From: CAWIXB01 sp963839955
GTDB lineage: Bacteria > Actinomycetota > Actinomycetes > JACCUZ01
DNA length: 64,000 bases
Direction: 5' to 3'
Assembly: GCA_963839955.1 (NCBI GenBank)
Contig: CAWIXB010000001.1
Span: forward strand, 1,364,001-1,428,000
Below the pieces are notes generated by a model. That model did not search any database. It was not told where the DNA came from and saw only the letters and a list, made by a program, of their open reading frames with translations. A program made the translations under genes and the position numbers. Below are positions 35,736 through 45,252 of the stretch, piece after piece. How positions within the stretch are numbered: position 1 is the first letter of the stretch; each line of letters starts with the position of its first letter.

Positions 35736-36548
35736 ATGACTTTCAAGAAGGCATTTGTCGGCGTGGTCGGAACCAGTGCGCTTGTTGGCGGCATGCTGAC
35801 CGGCACGGGGCCGGCGCAGGGAGCGACCGGCGACTGTGAGGACAACGTCGGCTACCGGATCAGCGAGCGTCCCGTCTATCGGGAGAACGGCGGGAACACG
35901 CTGGTCATCGGACTCAGCAGGACGACACGCACCGTCACGTTCCGTGTGGTTGAAGAGTCGGCGTGCGAGCTCGAGTCCGGCGACAAGTGGTCCGTGCACA
36001 GTCCCTACTTCCACGCCGAGGGGACGTACGACGGGACGGCGGCCAGTCTCACGGACAGCGTGCGGGTCGCGGTTCCCAATTCCGACAGCGAGGCGGGGGA
36101 CGGGTCGGCCACGGTGACGCTCGAAGACGTGACCGGGTCGGATAACGACTTCAGCTTCGCGCAGGCCCTCACTCTCAAGCGTCGGACCGAGTGGCGGAAC
36201 TTCAACGTCTTCTACGAGTCGCCGGTGCCCAAGTGCCGCCCGCTCAACGGCAGCAGCATGGGCGCGAGGGGCCAGCTCTTCCGGGCGTCATGGACCGCGG
36301 ACAAGTACCGCCCGTATGCGGGCCGCAGCGTCAGGCTGCTGAGAAATCCTGGCGGGCCGTTTGGTCCTGGCCACACCGCTGATGACCTCGCGGACATCAC
36401 GATCGACACCGGCGTGACGGACTCGCAGGGCTGGGGTCGATTCGTGTTCAACCCACCGTTCGACGCGACGTACGTCGCGCACTACGGCGGCAACGGCGTC
36501 TCGGCGCACTTCGACTCTGCTCCGGACTTCGTGAACTGCAACAACTAG
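35736..36548 (+). CDS. Secreted hypothetical protein
   Basis: 270 residues with a signal peptide (MTFKKAFVGVVGTSALVGG, cleavage near AQGA). The mature part is predicted beta-rich, probably two Ig/jelly-roll-like domains, with four cysteines that could pair (CEDN, CELE, CRPL, CNN). No LPXTG-type sorting motif at the C-terminus. It meets the sortase gene end to end with no gap and is followed by a strong hairpin. Confidence 0.65.
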   Translation: MTFKKAFVGVVGTSALVGGMLTGTGPAQGATGDCEDNVGYRISERPVYRENGGNTLVIGLSRTTRTVTFRVVEESACELESGDKWSVHSPYFHAEGTYDGTAASLTDSVRVAVPNSDSEAGDGSATVTLEDVTGSDNDFSFAQALTLKRRTEWRNFNVFYESPVPKCRPLNGSSMGARGQLFRASWTADKYRPYAGRSVRLLRNPGGPFGPGHTADDLADITIDTGVTDSQGWGRFVFNPPFDATYVAHYGGNGVSAHFDSAPDFVNCNN

Positions 36549-37211
36549 TCAGGCAGCGGGAGAAGCGAACCACACGGTTCGCTTCTCCCACACGCCTGGA
36601 CCGAGCCGGCGCCCGGAGCAGACGACGATGGCGAGCTGTGGCGGGCCGTCCTTGATGTAGTAGCGGGGCATTCCTCGCGCCGCCGACACCTCGACGCGCT
36701 CGGTCACCCGGTAGCACAGGCGCGCTTTGGCACCGTGCACGACGATGCGGTCTCCACGGTGCAGTTCGGCGAGCAGGCGATTGCCGAGCGCGCTCCCGTC
36801 CGGCCAGGTGTGTGCATTGAGCAGCACGTTCCCAGCGGGGTCGCCAGGACGGACGCCTTGCTCACGGTCAAACGCGAAGATGGACTTCCCGCCGTTCGTG
36901 AGGGGAGCCACGCCGGGCACCCCCTGGGAGTCGCGCGGCGGTGTGATGACGGCGGCACCTCTCGTGACACCGGGCACCGTGATCATCCGGGGACCGAAGG
37001 CACGCGAGACCTTCGGGCACGACGGGCGGGCCGTCGCGGCGGGGCGTGGCGACGGTGCGGCGGTGGCACGCGCGACGGGTTCGCTGACGCTGGGAGTCGG
37101 TGCCGCTTTCGTTGGCTCAGCCTCGCTACCGGCTCGCGCCAGCCAGACCGTGCCCCCAGCGACGATCGCCGCCAAGGCGACGGCCACCCCCCGCTGCACC
37201 GGCTGGTCCAC
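36549..37211 (-). CDS. Class E/F-type sortase
   Basis: 220 residues with one N-terminal membrane anchor and a Pro/Ala/Thr stalk at 30-65. Catalytic set is intact: His134 in LNAHTW, Cys198 in VVCSG and Arg211 in EKRTV. Attaches surface proteins by LPXTG-like signals, or has a housekeeping role. GTG start. No obvious substrate is encoded within a few kb. Confidence 0.85.
   Translation of the reverse strand: MDQPVQRGVAVALAAIVAGGTVWLARAGSEAEPTKAAPTPSVSEPVARATAAPSPRPAATARPSCPKVSRAFGPRMITVPGVTRGAAVITPPRDSQGVPGVAPLTNGGKSIFAFDREQGVRPGDPAGNVLLNAHTWPDGSALGNRLLAELHRGDRIVVHGAKARLCYRVTERVEVSAARGMPRYYIKDGPPQLAIVVCSGRRLGPGVWEKRTVWFASPAA
36558..36589. terminator. Bidirectional stem-loop between convergent genes
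   Basis: A perfect 14-base-pair inverted repeat, GGGAGAAGCGAACC with GGTTCGCTTCTCCC, and a 4-base loop ACAC. It starts nine bases after the stop of the secreted protein gene and lies within the final codons of the sortase gene. It would stop the plus-strand transcript and possibly form in the sortase mRNA end. Confidence 0.75.
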
Positions 37212-37248
37212 GGTTTCGTCCCCGCCTTCGATGATCCCTCCTGCGACG

Positions 37249-38208
37249 CTACCCGAGCGGCGCGGAGGCAGGAGGTCTCACCGCCGCCAGCAGGCTGTCG
37301 AGCAGTTGGCGGGTGTGCGGCTCGTCGAAGACCTCGCTGATCCATGCGACGGAGTCGGCACGGTCCGGTGAGCGGACGTTGGGCTCCAGCCAGTCGGTGG
37401 CGGCGATCTCGGTGATGTGTCCGAGCTGCGCGATGAGCATGGAGAAGTGTCCGCGCCGACTCACCTCACCCGGCCCGCCGGCCTCCCGATAGGCATTCGT
37501 AAGAGCGCGGGCGCGGCCCGCGTCGGCGCGGGCGAACTCGAAGAGCACGTACCCGAGTTCCTGGCTCGGGTCAGCCGCCCCGCTGTTGTCCCAGTCGATG
37601 ACGCACAACCCGCCGGCTGCCGTCGGCAGGACGTTGTCGGCCCAGAGGTCGCAGTGGCAGGTCCGCAGCACCTCGGGTGGCTCGATCCATGACTCCAGGG
37701 CGACCAGCTCATCCCGCAGGTCGGCCAGCCGACCGGCAAAGGGTGCACCAGCGTCAACAAGCTGCTCGACCAAGTGATCCCAGCGATCTGCACCGACCGG
37801 TTCGCGGTGCCACGGGTCCAATGCGCCGAAGTTGGCGAACGGGACCTGGTGAATGGTCGCCACGACCGCGCCCACCATCGCCGGGTCGAGACTGGGGTCC
37901 GGGGCACGCAGGTCAACCCACTCGTACACCCTGACCCGTCGGCCGTCGACGTCCGCGAACACAGATCCGTCATGGGTACGCCGCACCTGCGGCGTCGGTA
38001 CCCCGGCGGCGTGAGCCGCCTCCTGGAACGTGGTCGCAAGTCGTACGTCGTCCTCGCCGGTCTGGCCAAACGGCTCCTTCACCGCCCAGCTGCCGTCCGT
38101 CGTCTCCAACCGCCACACGACCCCTTGCTTGCCTCGCGCGACGGGTCGGTCCGAGAGTGTCGCGCCGCTGCCGAGAGTGAAGACTCGCGCGACTTCCACG
38201 GCATCCAC
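37249..38208 (-). CDS. Aminoglycoside-phosphotransferase-like kinase
   Basis: 319 residues, APH/choline kinase fold. Phosphate-binding N-lobe (GKQGVVWRLETTDGSWAVKEP), Brenner-type catalytic loop HCDLWADN with His185, Asp187 and Asn192, and Asp205 in CVIDWDNSG for the metal. Acts on a small hydroxylated molecule; drug resistance is possible but unproven. GTG start; the DinB gene ends 13 bases upstream of it. Confidence 0.88.
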   Translation of the reverse strand: MDAVEVARVFTLGSGATLSDRPVARGKQGVVWRLETTDGSWAVKEPFGQTGEDDVRLATTFQEAAHAAGVPTPQVRRTHDGSVFADVDGRRVRVYEWVDLRAPDPSLDPAMVGAVVATIHQVPFANFGALDPWHREPVGADRWDHLVEQLVDAGAPFAGRLADLRDELVALESWIEPPEVLRTCHCDLWADNVLPTAAGGLCVIDWDNSGAADPSQELGYVLFEFARADAGRARALTNAYREAGGPGEVSRRGHFSMLIAQLGHITEIAATDWLEPNVRSPDRADSVAWISEVFDEPHTRQLLDSLLAAVRPPASAPLG

Positions 38209-38221
38209 GCGGCCACTCCCG

Positions 38222-38794
38222 TTATGTGTGCCAGTCGTCAGGGGGGTCCTCGCCGACCATGCCGTCGACGGCCTCGCGGAGCAGGTCGGCGTGGCCCGTG
38301 TGCCGGCCGTACTCCTCGATCATGTCGCAGACGAGTCGGCGCAGGCTCGCATGGCGACCGTCGGGCCCGGACGCGTCGATGAGTTGGTCGAGCCCGCCGT
38401 CGGCCAAGGCCGCGTCGAGCCGCGCGCGGGACCGTTCGACGGCGCTGTCCCAGAGCGCATAGAGCTGCTCGGGGGTGTCCTCGGCGGCGGAGCTGAACTC
38501 CCAGTCAGGGACGTCGTCCCGGTATGTGGTGTCCCACGGTGCGCCGGTTGGTTTACCGTTCAGCTTGGTGGCGAAGGAGTAGTCCTCGACGAGCGCGAGG
38601 TGTTTGAGCAAGCCGCCAAGAGTCAGCGACGAGGCGCCGATGCGGGTCTGCATCCCGGCGGAGTCGAGGTGGCTGACCTTCCAGCGGAACGTGGTGCGCA
38701 GCCGGTCAAGGGCACCGATGAGGTGCTCGGTCTCGGTGCCGGCGAGCGGGGGCTCCCATGGAGGCGGCTCCCACGCCTGGTCGCTGTCAGTCAT
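38222..38794 (-). CDS. DinB/DUF664 family protein
   Basis: 190 residues, four-helix bundle with a predicted metal site: HLALVEDY near the middle and the C-terminal CDMIEEYGRHTGHADLLREAV motif, which carries two conserved His. Family members include mycothiol- or bacillithiol-dependent transferases. The ATG fits the typical start MTDSDQAWEPP; earlier in-frame codons are unlike the family. Confidence 0.9.
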   Translation of the reverse strand: MTDSDQAWEPPPWEPPLAGTETEHLIGALDRLRTTFRWKVSHLDSAGMQTRIGASSLTLGGLLKHLALVEDYSFATKLNGKPTGAPWDTTYRDDVPDWEFSSAAEDTPEQLYALWDSAVERSRARLDAALADGGLDQLIDASGPDGRHASLRRLVCDMIEEYGRHTGHADLLREAVDGMVGEDPPDDWHT

Positions 38795-38909
38795 GGCGCC
38801 ACAGTAGATTGTGACCCTCTCCGCGCTGAAGTCGCGTGACGAGGGGGGGTTGGTCGGATCTGCCCGGTTCATGTGTTTTACTCGTGGGTCTCCTGCCCCC
38901 TCTCCCAAG

Positions 38910-39818
38910 GTGATTCACGACTTGCCTGCCGGCCGTCACCGTTCGACCCCGCCCCCTCTCCTCCGACTCCGGAGACTGGGCGCACCAGCAGCGCTTGCCC
39001 TCGTCGCCCTGATGGCGGTCGCGGCCCCGGTCGCCGCGTTCACCCAGGTGACGACGGCCGACAAACCCAGGACGCGCCTTGCCAAGCAGGTGGCGGGGGA
39101 TGCGGTTCGCGCCGAGATCCATGCCGCGTCACGCTCGAGCATTCGCCTGAAGGTGCCAGTACCCGGCGCGCGACCCGCGGCGGAGGCAACCAAGCAACCG
39201 GTCCGGCTGCGGACCAGGTGGACGACGACGCGGCTCAACGTCTGGAGCCGGCCCGGCGAGAGCTCCAAGCTGCTGACGGTCCTTGACAGTGTGACGAAGG
39301 TGCGCGCGAGCGGCGTCGCTCGCGGCCAGTGGGCGGAGATCAAGTACGGCGATCGGATGGCGTGGGTGCGCAAGGCGTTCCTCGTCGTTGAGAAGCCCAA
39401 GCCGCCCGCGCCCACGCCGAAGGTTCGCGTGTCGCGTTCGTCCGCTGCCCCGGCTGGCCTGTCGGGCGCGCCGTGTCCCGACGGTTCCTCTGTCGAGAGC
39501 GGTCTCCAGTCCAACACGGTGAAGGTTTACCGCGCCGTCTGCGCCGCCTTCCCGGCGGTCGACAGCTGGGGCGGCCGGAGCGGCTCGGGCAACCATGGTG
39601 CCGGGCTTGCCTTGGACATCATGTGCACCGGGTCTCTCGGTGACTCGATCGCCAACTACGTTCGCGCGCACGCGTCCGAGCTCGGCGTCAGCGAGGTCAT
39701 CTGGGCTCAGCGCATCTGGACGGTGGAACGCAGCAGCGAAGGCTGGCGCTCCATGGAGGACCGCGGGTCGACGACGGCCAACCACTACGACCACGTGCAC
39801 GTCTCCACCTACTCCTGA
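38910..39818 (+). CDS. Secreted SH3b protein with ARB_07466-like cell-wall C-terminal domain
   Basis: About 302 residues from GTG 38910; the start is unsure as no ribosome site is obvious. Signal or anchor segment LGAPAALALVALMAVAAPVAAF, then an SH3b module (TTRLNVWSRPGESSKLLTVLDSV ... GQWAEIKYG), a Pro/Lys linker and the C-terminal domain with SGNHGAGLALDIMCTGSLG and HYDHVHVSTYS, whose His/Asp pattern resembles D-Ala-D-Ala-type peptidase folds. Likely binds or trims cell wall. Confidence 0.75.
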   Translation: MIHDLPAGRHRSTPPPLLRLRRLGAPAALALVALMAVAAPVAAFTQVTTADKPRTRLAKQVAGDAVRAEIHAASRSSIRLKVPVPGARPAAEATKQPVRLRTRWTTTRLNVWSRPGESSKLLTVLDSVTKVRASGVARGQWAEIKYGDRMAWVRKAFLVVEKPKPPAPTPKVRVSRSSAAPAGLSGAPCPDGSSVESGLQSNTVKVYRAVCAAFPAVDSWGGRSGSGNHGAGLALDIMCTGSLGDSIANYVRAHASELGVSEVIWAQRIWTVERSSEGWRSMEDRGSTTANHYDHVHVSTYS

Positions 39819-39884
39819 CGGCTGCGTGGTGGGGTCCGACACCGGCCCGACATCCTCGTCGGTGCGCGCCTCTACTCTCGCGCC

Positions 39885-40991
39885 ATGGCCACGGTCCACG
39901 AGCTCAGTCGCACCGAGGCCCGCCGCATCGCCGTGCGGGCGCAGCTGCTGACGAAGCAGCGGCCTACCGACCTGATCGACACGGTGCGGCGACTCTCGCT
40001 GCTGCAGCTCGAGCCGACCAGCGCGATCGCGCCGAGCGCGGAGCTGGTGCTGTGGAGCCGCCTGGGTTCGGCCTTCGATCCGCAGGAGCTGTGGGACGCC
40101 CTCGACGAGCAACGCCTGATCGAGCTGCACCAGACGCTGCGCGTGCCCGAGGACATCGCGCTCTTCCGCGCCCAGATGGCCGCGTGGCCCGGGTCCGGCG
40201 AGTTGTCGGATTGGCAGGAGGAGGTTCGCGACTGGGTGCGGGCGAACAACGACTGCCGTCGCGAGATCCTCGAGCGGCTTCGCGCCGACGGGCCGCTGCC
40301 GAGCAGCGAGCTGCCCGACACCTGCGTGGTGCCGTGGAACTCCAGCGGCTGGAACGACAACCGGAACCTCCGGATGATGCTCGAGCGACTCGTGGCGCGA
40401 GGGGAGGTCGCCGCCGCCGGTGGGACGGGTCGCGACCGGCTGTGGGACCTCGCCTCGCGGATCTATCCCGACGACCCCGTTCCCCCGGTGGACGAAGCGC
40501 GGCGGCGCCTCGACGAGCGCCGCCTCAGCTCACTGGGCATCGCCCGGGCCACGGGCACCAAGCTTTCCCTCGAACCGGTCGATGTCGGCGAGGCGGGTGA
40601 GCCCGCGACCGTCGAGGGGGTTCGCGGTCAGTGGCGGGTCGACCCGGCCCAGCTCGGCCAGCCGTTCGCCGGTCGCGCGGCGCTGCTGTCGCCGTTCGAC
40701 CGGCTCGTCGCTGACCGCAAGCGGCTGGGAGAGCTCTTCGAGTTCGACTACATCCTCGAGATGTACAAGCCCGCCGCCAAGCGCCGGTGGGGTTACTACG
40801 CCCTGCCGATCCTGTACGGCGACCGGCTGGTCGGAAAGCTTGACGCCGCGGCCGATCGTGCGGCCGGCGTGCTCCGCGTTGCGGCCGTGCACCAGGACGT
40901 GCCTTTCACCAAGGCCATGACGACGGCAGTCGACCGCGAGATCAGTGACCTGGCGCGCTGGCTCGACCTGGACGTCTTCCGGGCCGACTGA
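39885..40991 (+). CDS. YcaQ/AlkX-like winged-helix DNA glycosylase
   Basis: 368 residues with HTH_42 architecture. Family marks: LSLLQLEPTSAIAPSAELVLWSRLG near residues 37-61, where the catalytic QxQ/QxD-type triad reads QLE, and YALPILYGDRLVGKLDAAAD near 305. Relatives unhook DNA interstrand crosslinks from alkylating or natural-product toxins. Glu instead of Asp/Gln at the third triad place is a conservative change whose effect is unknown. Confidence 0.85.
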   Translation: MATVHELSRTEARRIAVRAQLLTKQRPTDLIDTVRRLSLLQLEPTSAIAPSAELVLWSRLGSAFDPQELWDALDEQRLIELHQTLRVPEDIALFRAQMAAWPGSGELSDWQEEVRDWVRANNDCRREILERLRADGPLPSSELPDTCVVPWNSSGWNDNRNLRMMLERLVARGEVAAAGGTGRDRLWDLASRIYPDDPVPPVDEARRRLDERRLSSLGIARATGTKLSLEPVDVGEAGEPATVEGVRGQWRVDPAQLGQPFAGRAALLSPFDRLVADRKRLGELFEFDYILEMYKPAAKRRWGYYALPILYGDRLVGKLDAAADRAAGVLRVAAVHQDVPFTKAMTTAVDREISDLARWLDLDVFRAD

Positions 40992-41095
40992 ACCGTTACC
41001 GCGCCGTACTTCTCGTCGAGCTCTCGGGTGTGCGTCCCGTCCGGCATGCGCCGCGCTACGCGGGAGGTGACTACCGCGCGATGTGAGGGAGCGGG

Positions 41096-42543
41096 TCAGG
41101 CGCTGGTTGCCATGGCAGGGGGTTGTCGTCGTTCGGGTGGGTCGCCGGTGCGTTCGGGTCGGTGTTTGCGGTAGGTCTTGCCGAGGGGGCTGGTCCAGGT
41201 TTTGTCGCCGGTTTGCGGGTCGAGTTTGAGTCGCCAGCCGCCGTGGGTTTTGGCGTTGTGGTGGGTGCGGCACAGCGTCCGAGGTTGAGGCGGATGGTGC
41301 GTCCGCCGAGGGTGTATTCGATGACGTGGTCGAGGTCGCAGGCTTGTGCTGGTCGGTTGCAGCCGGGGAATCCGCAGGTGCGGTCCCGCGCGGTGAGGTG
41401 GGCGGCGAGGGCGGGTCGGGGTCGGTAGGTGTGGGGGGAGGTGTCGAGGAGGGCGCCGGTGTGCGGGTGGGTGGTCCAGCGGGTCCAGTCGGTGTCGGCG
41501 GCGAGCTGGCGGGCCAGGGCTGGGGGGATGGGTCCGTAGCCGGGGAGCTCGCCGGGGTTGTTGGCGAGGCCGAGCAGGGTGGGCAGGTCGATGATGACCG
41601 CGGCGGAGCGTCGTCCGCCGCAGCGGCACCGCGGCAACCCTGCCGCGCCGTGGGCGGCATCAGTCGTGTCGCTGTTCGCGCGGGCTGGGATTTCGGTGCC
41701 GGGGAGGGCGGTGCCGGTGGTGAGGGCGAGGAGGACGTCGACGCGCAGGGCGTCGATGCCGGGGTCGTCTTCGCCGGCGGTTTGCAGGGCGTGTTTGGCG
41801 GTGTGTGCGCGGGCGGTGAGGGCGTCGAAGGCGGCGTCGGCGTCGGCGGCGGGGGCGGTGACCCACCAGCCGGTCATCGCGTCGGGCAGCGGGTAGGGGT
41901 CGATGGACCGTTCCTTGCGGGCTTTCTGGTAGCGGTCGGCCGCTGCCTCGGGGTCGGCGGCGATGACCGCGCGGCGCAGCGCGGTGCGGGTCTCGGCGAC
42001 GGTGAGGTCGTCGGCCTGGTCCAGCACCTTGTCCTGGACCGTCGTCACGACGTCCGGGTCGAGCCCGTCGACCGTGGTGGCGAGGGCGGCGGCCTGGAGG
42101 TAGCTGATCCGCCCCGACGCGAGCGCGTCCAGGGTGTCGGTCAGCGGGCCGGTCAGTGCGGCGGCGACCATGGTGCGGTCCGCGGCGGTGTGCGGGGACA
42201 GCCGCAGCGCGGCACCGACCTCGAACCGCGCCGCCTCGCCGGCCATGCCCACCGAGGTGGTCGCGTCCACCACCGACGCCAGCGCCCGTTGCTGGTGGGC
42301 GGCGACCATCGCCGCGGCGCGTTCCCAGGCGACGATCAGATCCACCCGCGCCCGCCGGTCCAACGACGCAGGGTCGATCCGGGCCAGCGCCGCGACCGTC
42401 TCCGGCGTACACGGCGAGGCGGCCGCCTGCGCCACCAGCCGCGCCGCACCGTAGCCGGGGTCCAGCTCGCACAGCCCCGGCCCGGCCGGGTACACGTCGA
42501 CCCCGCCGACCCGCTCAGGCACCCACCACCGATCCGTCCTCAC
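41096..42543 (-). pseudogene. Frameshifted DUF222-HNH endonuclease gene
   Basis: GTG start at 42543; helical DUF222 body, then HNH domain start CGFPGCNRPAQACDLDHVIEYTLGG. After RLNLG one base is missing (about 41278-41280): the current frame reads on as an unrelated Pro/Thr tail to 41071, while the adjacent frame continues with the expected TLCRTHHNAKTHGGWRLKL and ends at 41096. The catalytic C-terminal His is therefore lost in frame. Either a recent inactivation, a sequencing error, or a programmed shift. The 11.9-kb copy is intact. Confidence 0.85.
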
Positions 42544-42688
42544 ACCAACGAACCTAGACGCCACCACCGACAAAACCCGAAGCCCCACAACGAGAAACCA
42601 CCCACCTGTGGACGGCCGGTCTCTTGGTTCAGTAGGCGGCCGAGAGAGTGCCACGGCTGTTCGTAGCCGGGACGCTAGCGTCGTGTGC

Positions 42689-43129
42689 ATGGAACAGCGC
42701 ATCAGCTTGGTGACCCTCGGCGTGTCCGACGTCGGCCGGGCGAAGGAGTTCTACGACCGGCTCGGCTGGACCGGCCAGGAAGTCGAGCAAACAGTCTTCT
42801 TCCAGGCTGGCGGCATGGCCGTCGTCCTGTGGGGCCGCGACGAGCTGGCGGCCGACGGCAATTTGGACGACAGGGGCGGGTCGGGCGGGGTGGCCATCGC
42901 GCAGAACGTCCGGACGTCTGGCCAGGTCGATGACGTGCTCGCCGCGGTGACCACGGCCGGCGGCACGGTCACCCAGCCAGCGCGCGAGACGTTCTACGGC
43001 GGCTACGCCGGCTACTTCACCGACCCTGACGGGCACGCGTGGGAAGTCGCGTACAACCCGGGCTTCACCATCGCCGACGACGGCTCGCTCACCCTGCCGG
43101 ACTTCGGCGCGTCCCAGCCGCCCGACTAG
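42689..43129 (+). CDS. VOC-family (glyoxalase-like) protein
   Basis: 146 residues. LGVSDVGRAKEFYDRLGW and GYAGYFTDPDGHAWEVAYNPGF are the two module signatures, with Glu in HAWEVAYNP as a metal ligand. ATG chosen because the preceding in-frame residues do not match the family. Substrate unknown. 46 bases before the MDR oxidoreductase. Confidence 0.9.
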   Translation: MEQRISLVTLGVSDVGRAKEFYDRLGWTGQEVEQTVFFQAGGMAVVLWGRDELAADGNLDDRGGSGGVAIAQNVRTSGQVDDVLAAVTTAGGTVTQPARETFYGGYAGYFTDPDGHAWEVAYNPGFTIADDGSLTLPDFGASQPPD

Positions 43130-43175
43130 CGCCTTGCTACGTTGCCGCCGTGACCAGGTGTGCCACGGGGCGAAC

Positions 43176-44135
43176 ATGAAGGCGGTCGTCTACGACCGGT
43201 ACGGACCCCCCGACGTGCTGCATGCCGAGGACGTCCCGGCACCTTTCCCCTCCGCTGGCCAGGGGCGGGTCAGGGTCGTTGCGACGTCGGTGAACCTCAG
43301 CGACTGGGAAACCCTGCGCGGATCGCCCGCATACGCGCGGATCGGTGGGCTGCGTTCCCCCGCCCGCCGGATCCTTGGCTCGGACATCGCGGGCGTGGTC
43401 GACGATGTCGGGGAGGGCGTGACCCGGTTCCGGCCCGGAGACGAGGTGTACGGCGACAACATCGCGCTGAAAGGTGGCTTCGCGGAGTACGCACTCGCGC
43501 CGGAATCAGCCCTTGCCCACAAGCCGGCCCAGCTCACGTTCGCTGAAGCGTCGACAATCCCGCAAGCGGGCGCGATCGCCTTGCAGGGCACGAAGAAGGT
43601 TGTGGCGGGGAGCCGGGTGCTGATCAACGGCGCCGGCGGAGGGTCTGGATCGTTCGCCATTCAGCTCGCCAAGCGGCTCGGTGCTCACGTCACGGGGGTC
43701 GACAACGCAGCCAAGCAGGACTTCATGCGATCGCTGGGTGCGGACGACGTGATCGACTACCGCCGGGACGACTTCACCCGGACGACTCGACCGTACGACC
43801 TGATCCTGGACCTGGTCGCGCACCGCTCGGTGTTCGCCTACCGCCGCGCGCTCGCACCCGGTGGCACGTATCGGTGCGTAGGCGGGTCGGTGCGCGCGCT
43901 GCTGCGTGTGCTGACCGTCGGCTCCATGGCGGGGCTGCTCACCGGTCGCTCAATCGCCGTGCTCGCCGTGAAGGAGGGCCCAGCCCACTTCGAGCCGCTC
44001 GCGGACCTCTGCGTTGCCGGGGAGGTGAGCATCCACATCGACCGTACCTTCACGCTCGACGAGGTTCCGGCCGCACTTGCCCATCACGGTGAGGGACGCG
44101 CTTGCGGCAAAGTGGTTGTCACAGTCGCGGACTGA
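43176..44135 (+). CDS. NAD(P)-dependent MDR-family oxidoreductase
   Basis: 319 residues, quinone-oxidoreductase/zeta-crystallin type. GroES-like N-terminal domain (MKAVVYDRYGPPDVL), coenzyme loop GAGGGSGSFAIQLAKRLGAHVTGVD at about 152-176, and C-terminal substrate-binding part. No zinc-ligand cysteines are seen, consistent with zinc-free reductases. Reduces enones, quinones or similar. Confidence 0.9.
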   Translation: MKAVVYDRYGPPDVLHAEDVPAPFPSAGQGRVRVVATSVNLSDWETLRGSPAYARIGGLRSPARRILGSDIAGVVDDVGEGVTRFRPGDEVYGDNIALKGGFAEYALAPESALAHKPAQLTFAEASTIPQAGAIALQGTKKVVAGSRVLINGAGGGSGSFAIQLAKRLGAHVTGVDNAAKQDFMRSLGADDVIDYRRDDFTRTTRPYDLILDLVAHRSVFAYRRALAPGGTYRCVGGSVRALLRVLTVGSMAGLLTGRSIAVLAVKEGPAHFEPLADLCVAGEVSIHIDRTFTLDEVPAALAHHGEGRACGKVVVTVAD

Positions 44136-44142
44136 CTGCCCG

Positions 44143-44619
44143 TCACCCGAAGGTCAGACCGTACTTCTCCATGATGGGCATGGTCGCTGCCATGTCCCCC
44201 TCGATGCCGTACGGGTCGATGATGGGCCCTAGGTCCACGTCAGGTGCGGCAGTGTCGATGATCCGAAATGCCTTTTCGAGACCACCGGGGCTGATGATCT
44301 CGAGCAGCCGCGCTGGCTGATCGGTCGCGTTCCAGAAGGTGTGCCATTCGCCGCGCGGCTTGAAGACCAGATCGCCGAGTGTCGCCTCTACCTCCTCGCC
44401 GGCGGCGTGGAATGACACACTGCCTTCGAGGATGAGACTGAACTCGTCCTCCTTGGTGTGCCGGTGCATCGGCGCGGCGATGGAGCGGGGCGCAAGCAGG
44501 TGCTCGACAACAGCGAACCTGCCGCCCCCGTCCTCGGAGTCGATGAGAAAGCGGTCTCGACAACCGTCTACCGATCCGAGTACTTCACCCTCGCCGGCTT
44601 TGATGATCCGTTGGCTCAT
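44143..44619 (-). CDS. Cupin-domain protein
   Basis: 158 residues, single cupin. Motif 1 PMHRHTKEDEFSLILEG with His-His-Glu metal ligands and motif 2 GDLVFKPRGEWHTFWN are intact. May be a small dioxygenase, isomerase or regulator. Converges on the MDR gene with 7 bases between the stops. Confidence 0.9.
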   Translation of the reverse strand: MSQRIIKAGEGEVLGSVDGCRDRFLIDSEDGGGRFAVVEHLLAPRSIAAPMHRHTKEDEFSLILEGSVSFHAAGEEVEATLGDLVFKPRGEWHTFWNATDQPARLLEIISPGGLEKAFRIIDTAAPDVDLGPIIDPYGIEGDMAATMPIMEKYGLTFG

Positions 44620-44651
44620 CCCCGCATTGTCCGCCGAAGTGGATCCTGGCG

Positions 44652-45122
44652 CTATGGCGAGCGCAGAGGCTCCAGGATCACGATTGCGGTCTCTGTGGAC
44701 CGGCGCGCGGCGTAGCCGTCCAGGTTCGTGTCGATCTCCTGCCACCTGGCCCACAAGCGTGACCGTTCCTCGCCCTCGGCAGCGCGTGCCCTGACCATGC
44801 GCCGCCCGTCGGTCAGTTCGACCGTCACTGCCGGCTGCGCTTGCACGTTGAGCCACCACGCCGGCTCGCCGTCGGCCCAGCCGTTCATCGCCATGGTGAC
44901 GAGGTTCGGCCCGTCCTCGATGTAGCCGAGGATCACGCTTCGCTCGTTACCGGTGCGCCGCCCCGTGGTGGTGAGTCGCAGGGTGCCCCAGCGACTCGTC
45001 TTCGGACGCCACAGGCCGACGTGACTCCTGGTGACGCGGAAGAGGGCGCGGTGGACGTACCAGGCCGTGACGACAAACCAGCGAGGAGGGAGCCGCGGCT
45101 TGTGTTCGCGTTCGTCCGACAT
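44652..45122 (-). CDS. DDN-type deazaflavin (F420)-dependent nitroreductase family protein
   Basis: 156 residues. Split-barrel fold with LRLTTTGRRTGNERSVILGYIEDG, the cofactor-binding TTxGRxTG motif typical of Ddn, and AWWLNVQAQPAVTVEL. These proteins reduce quinones or nitroimidazoles with F420H2, supporting an F420-making actinobacterium. Confidence 0.9.
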   Translation of the reverse strand: MSDEREHKPRLPPRWFVVTAWYVHRALFRVTRSHVGLWRPKTSRWGTLRLTTTGRRTGNERSVILGYIEDGPNLVTMAMNGWADGEPAWWLNVQAQPAVTVELTDGRRMVRARAAEGEERSRLWARWQEIDTNLDGYAARRSTETAIVILEPLRSP

Positions 45123-45252
45123 GACCGCCCTCGGTGTTGACCCTCTCGTCGAGACTAGCCAGAGACCTCCTGCCGGGTGGGTCCGCCGATCCAAGGCGGC
45201 CCTATGCTGCTCTGAACCGAGCCGACGCTCCTCTCGACCCCAGGAGCACCGC

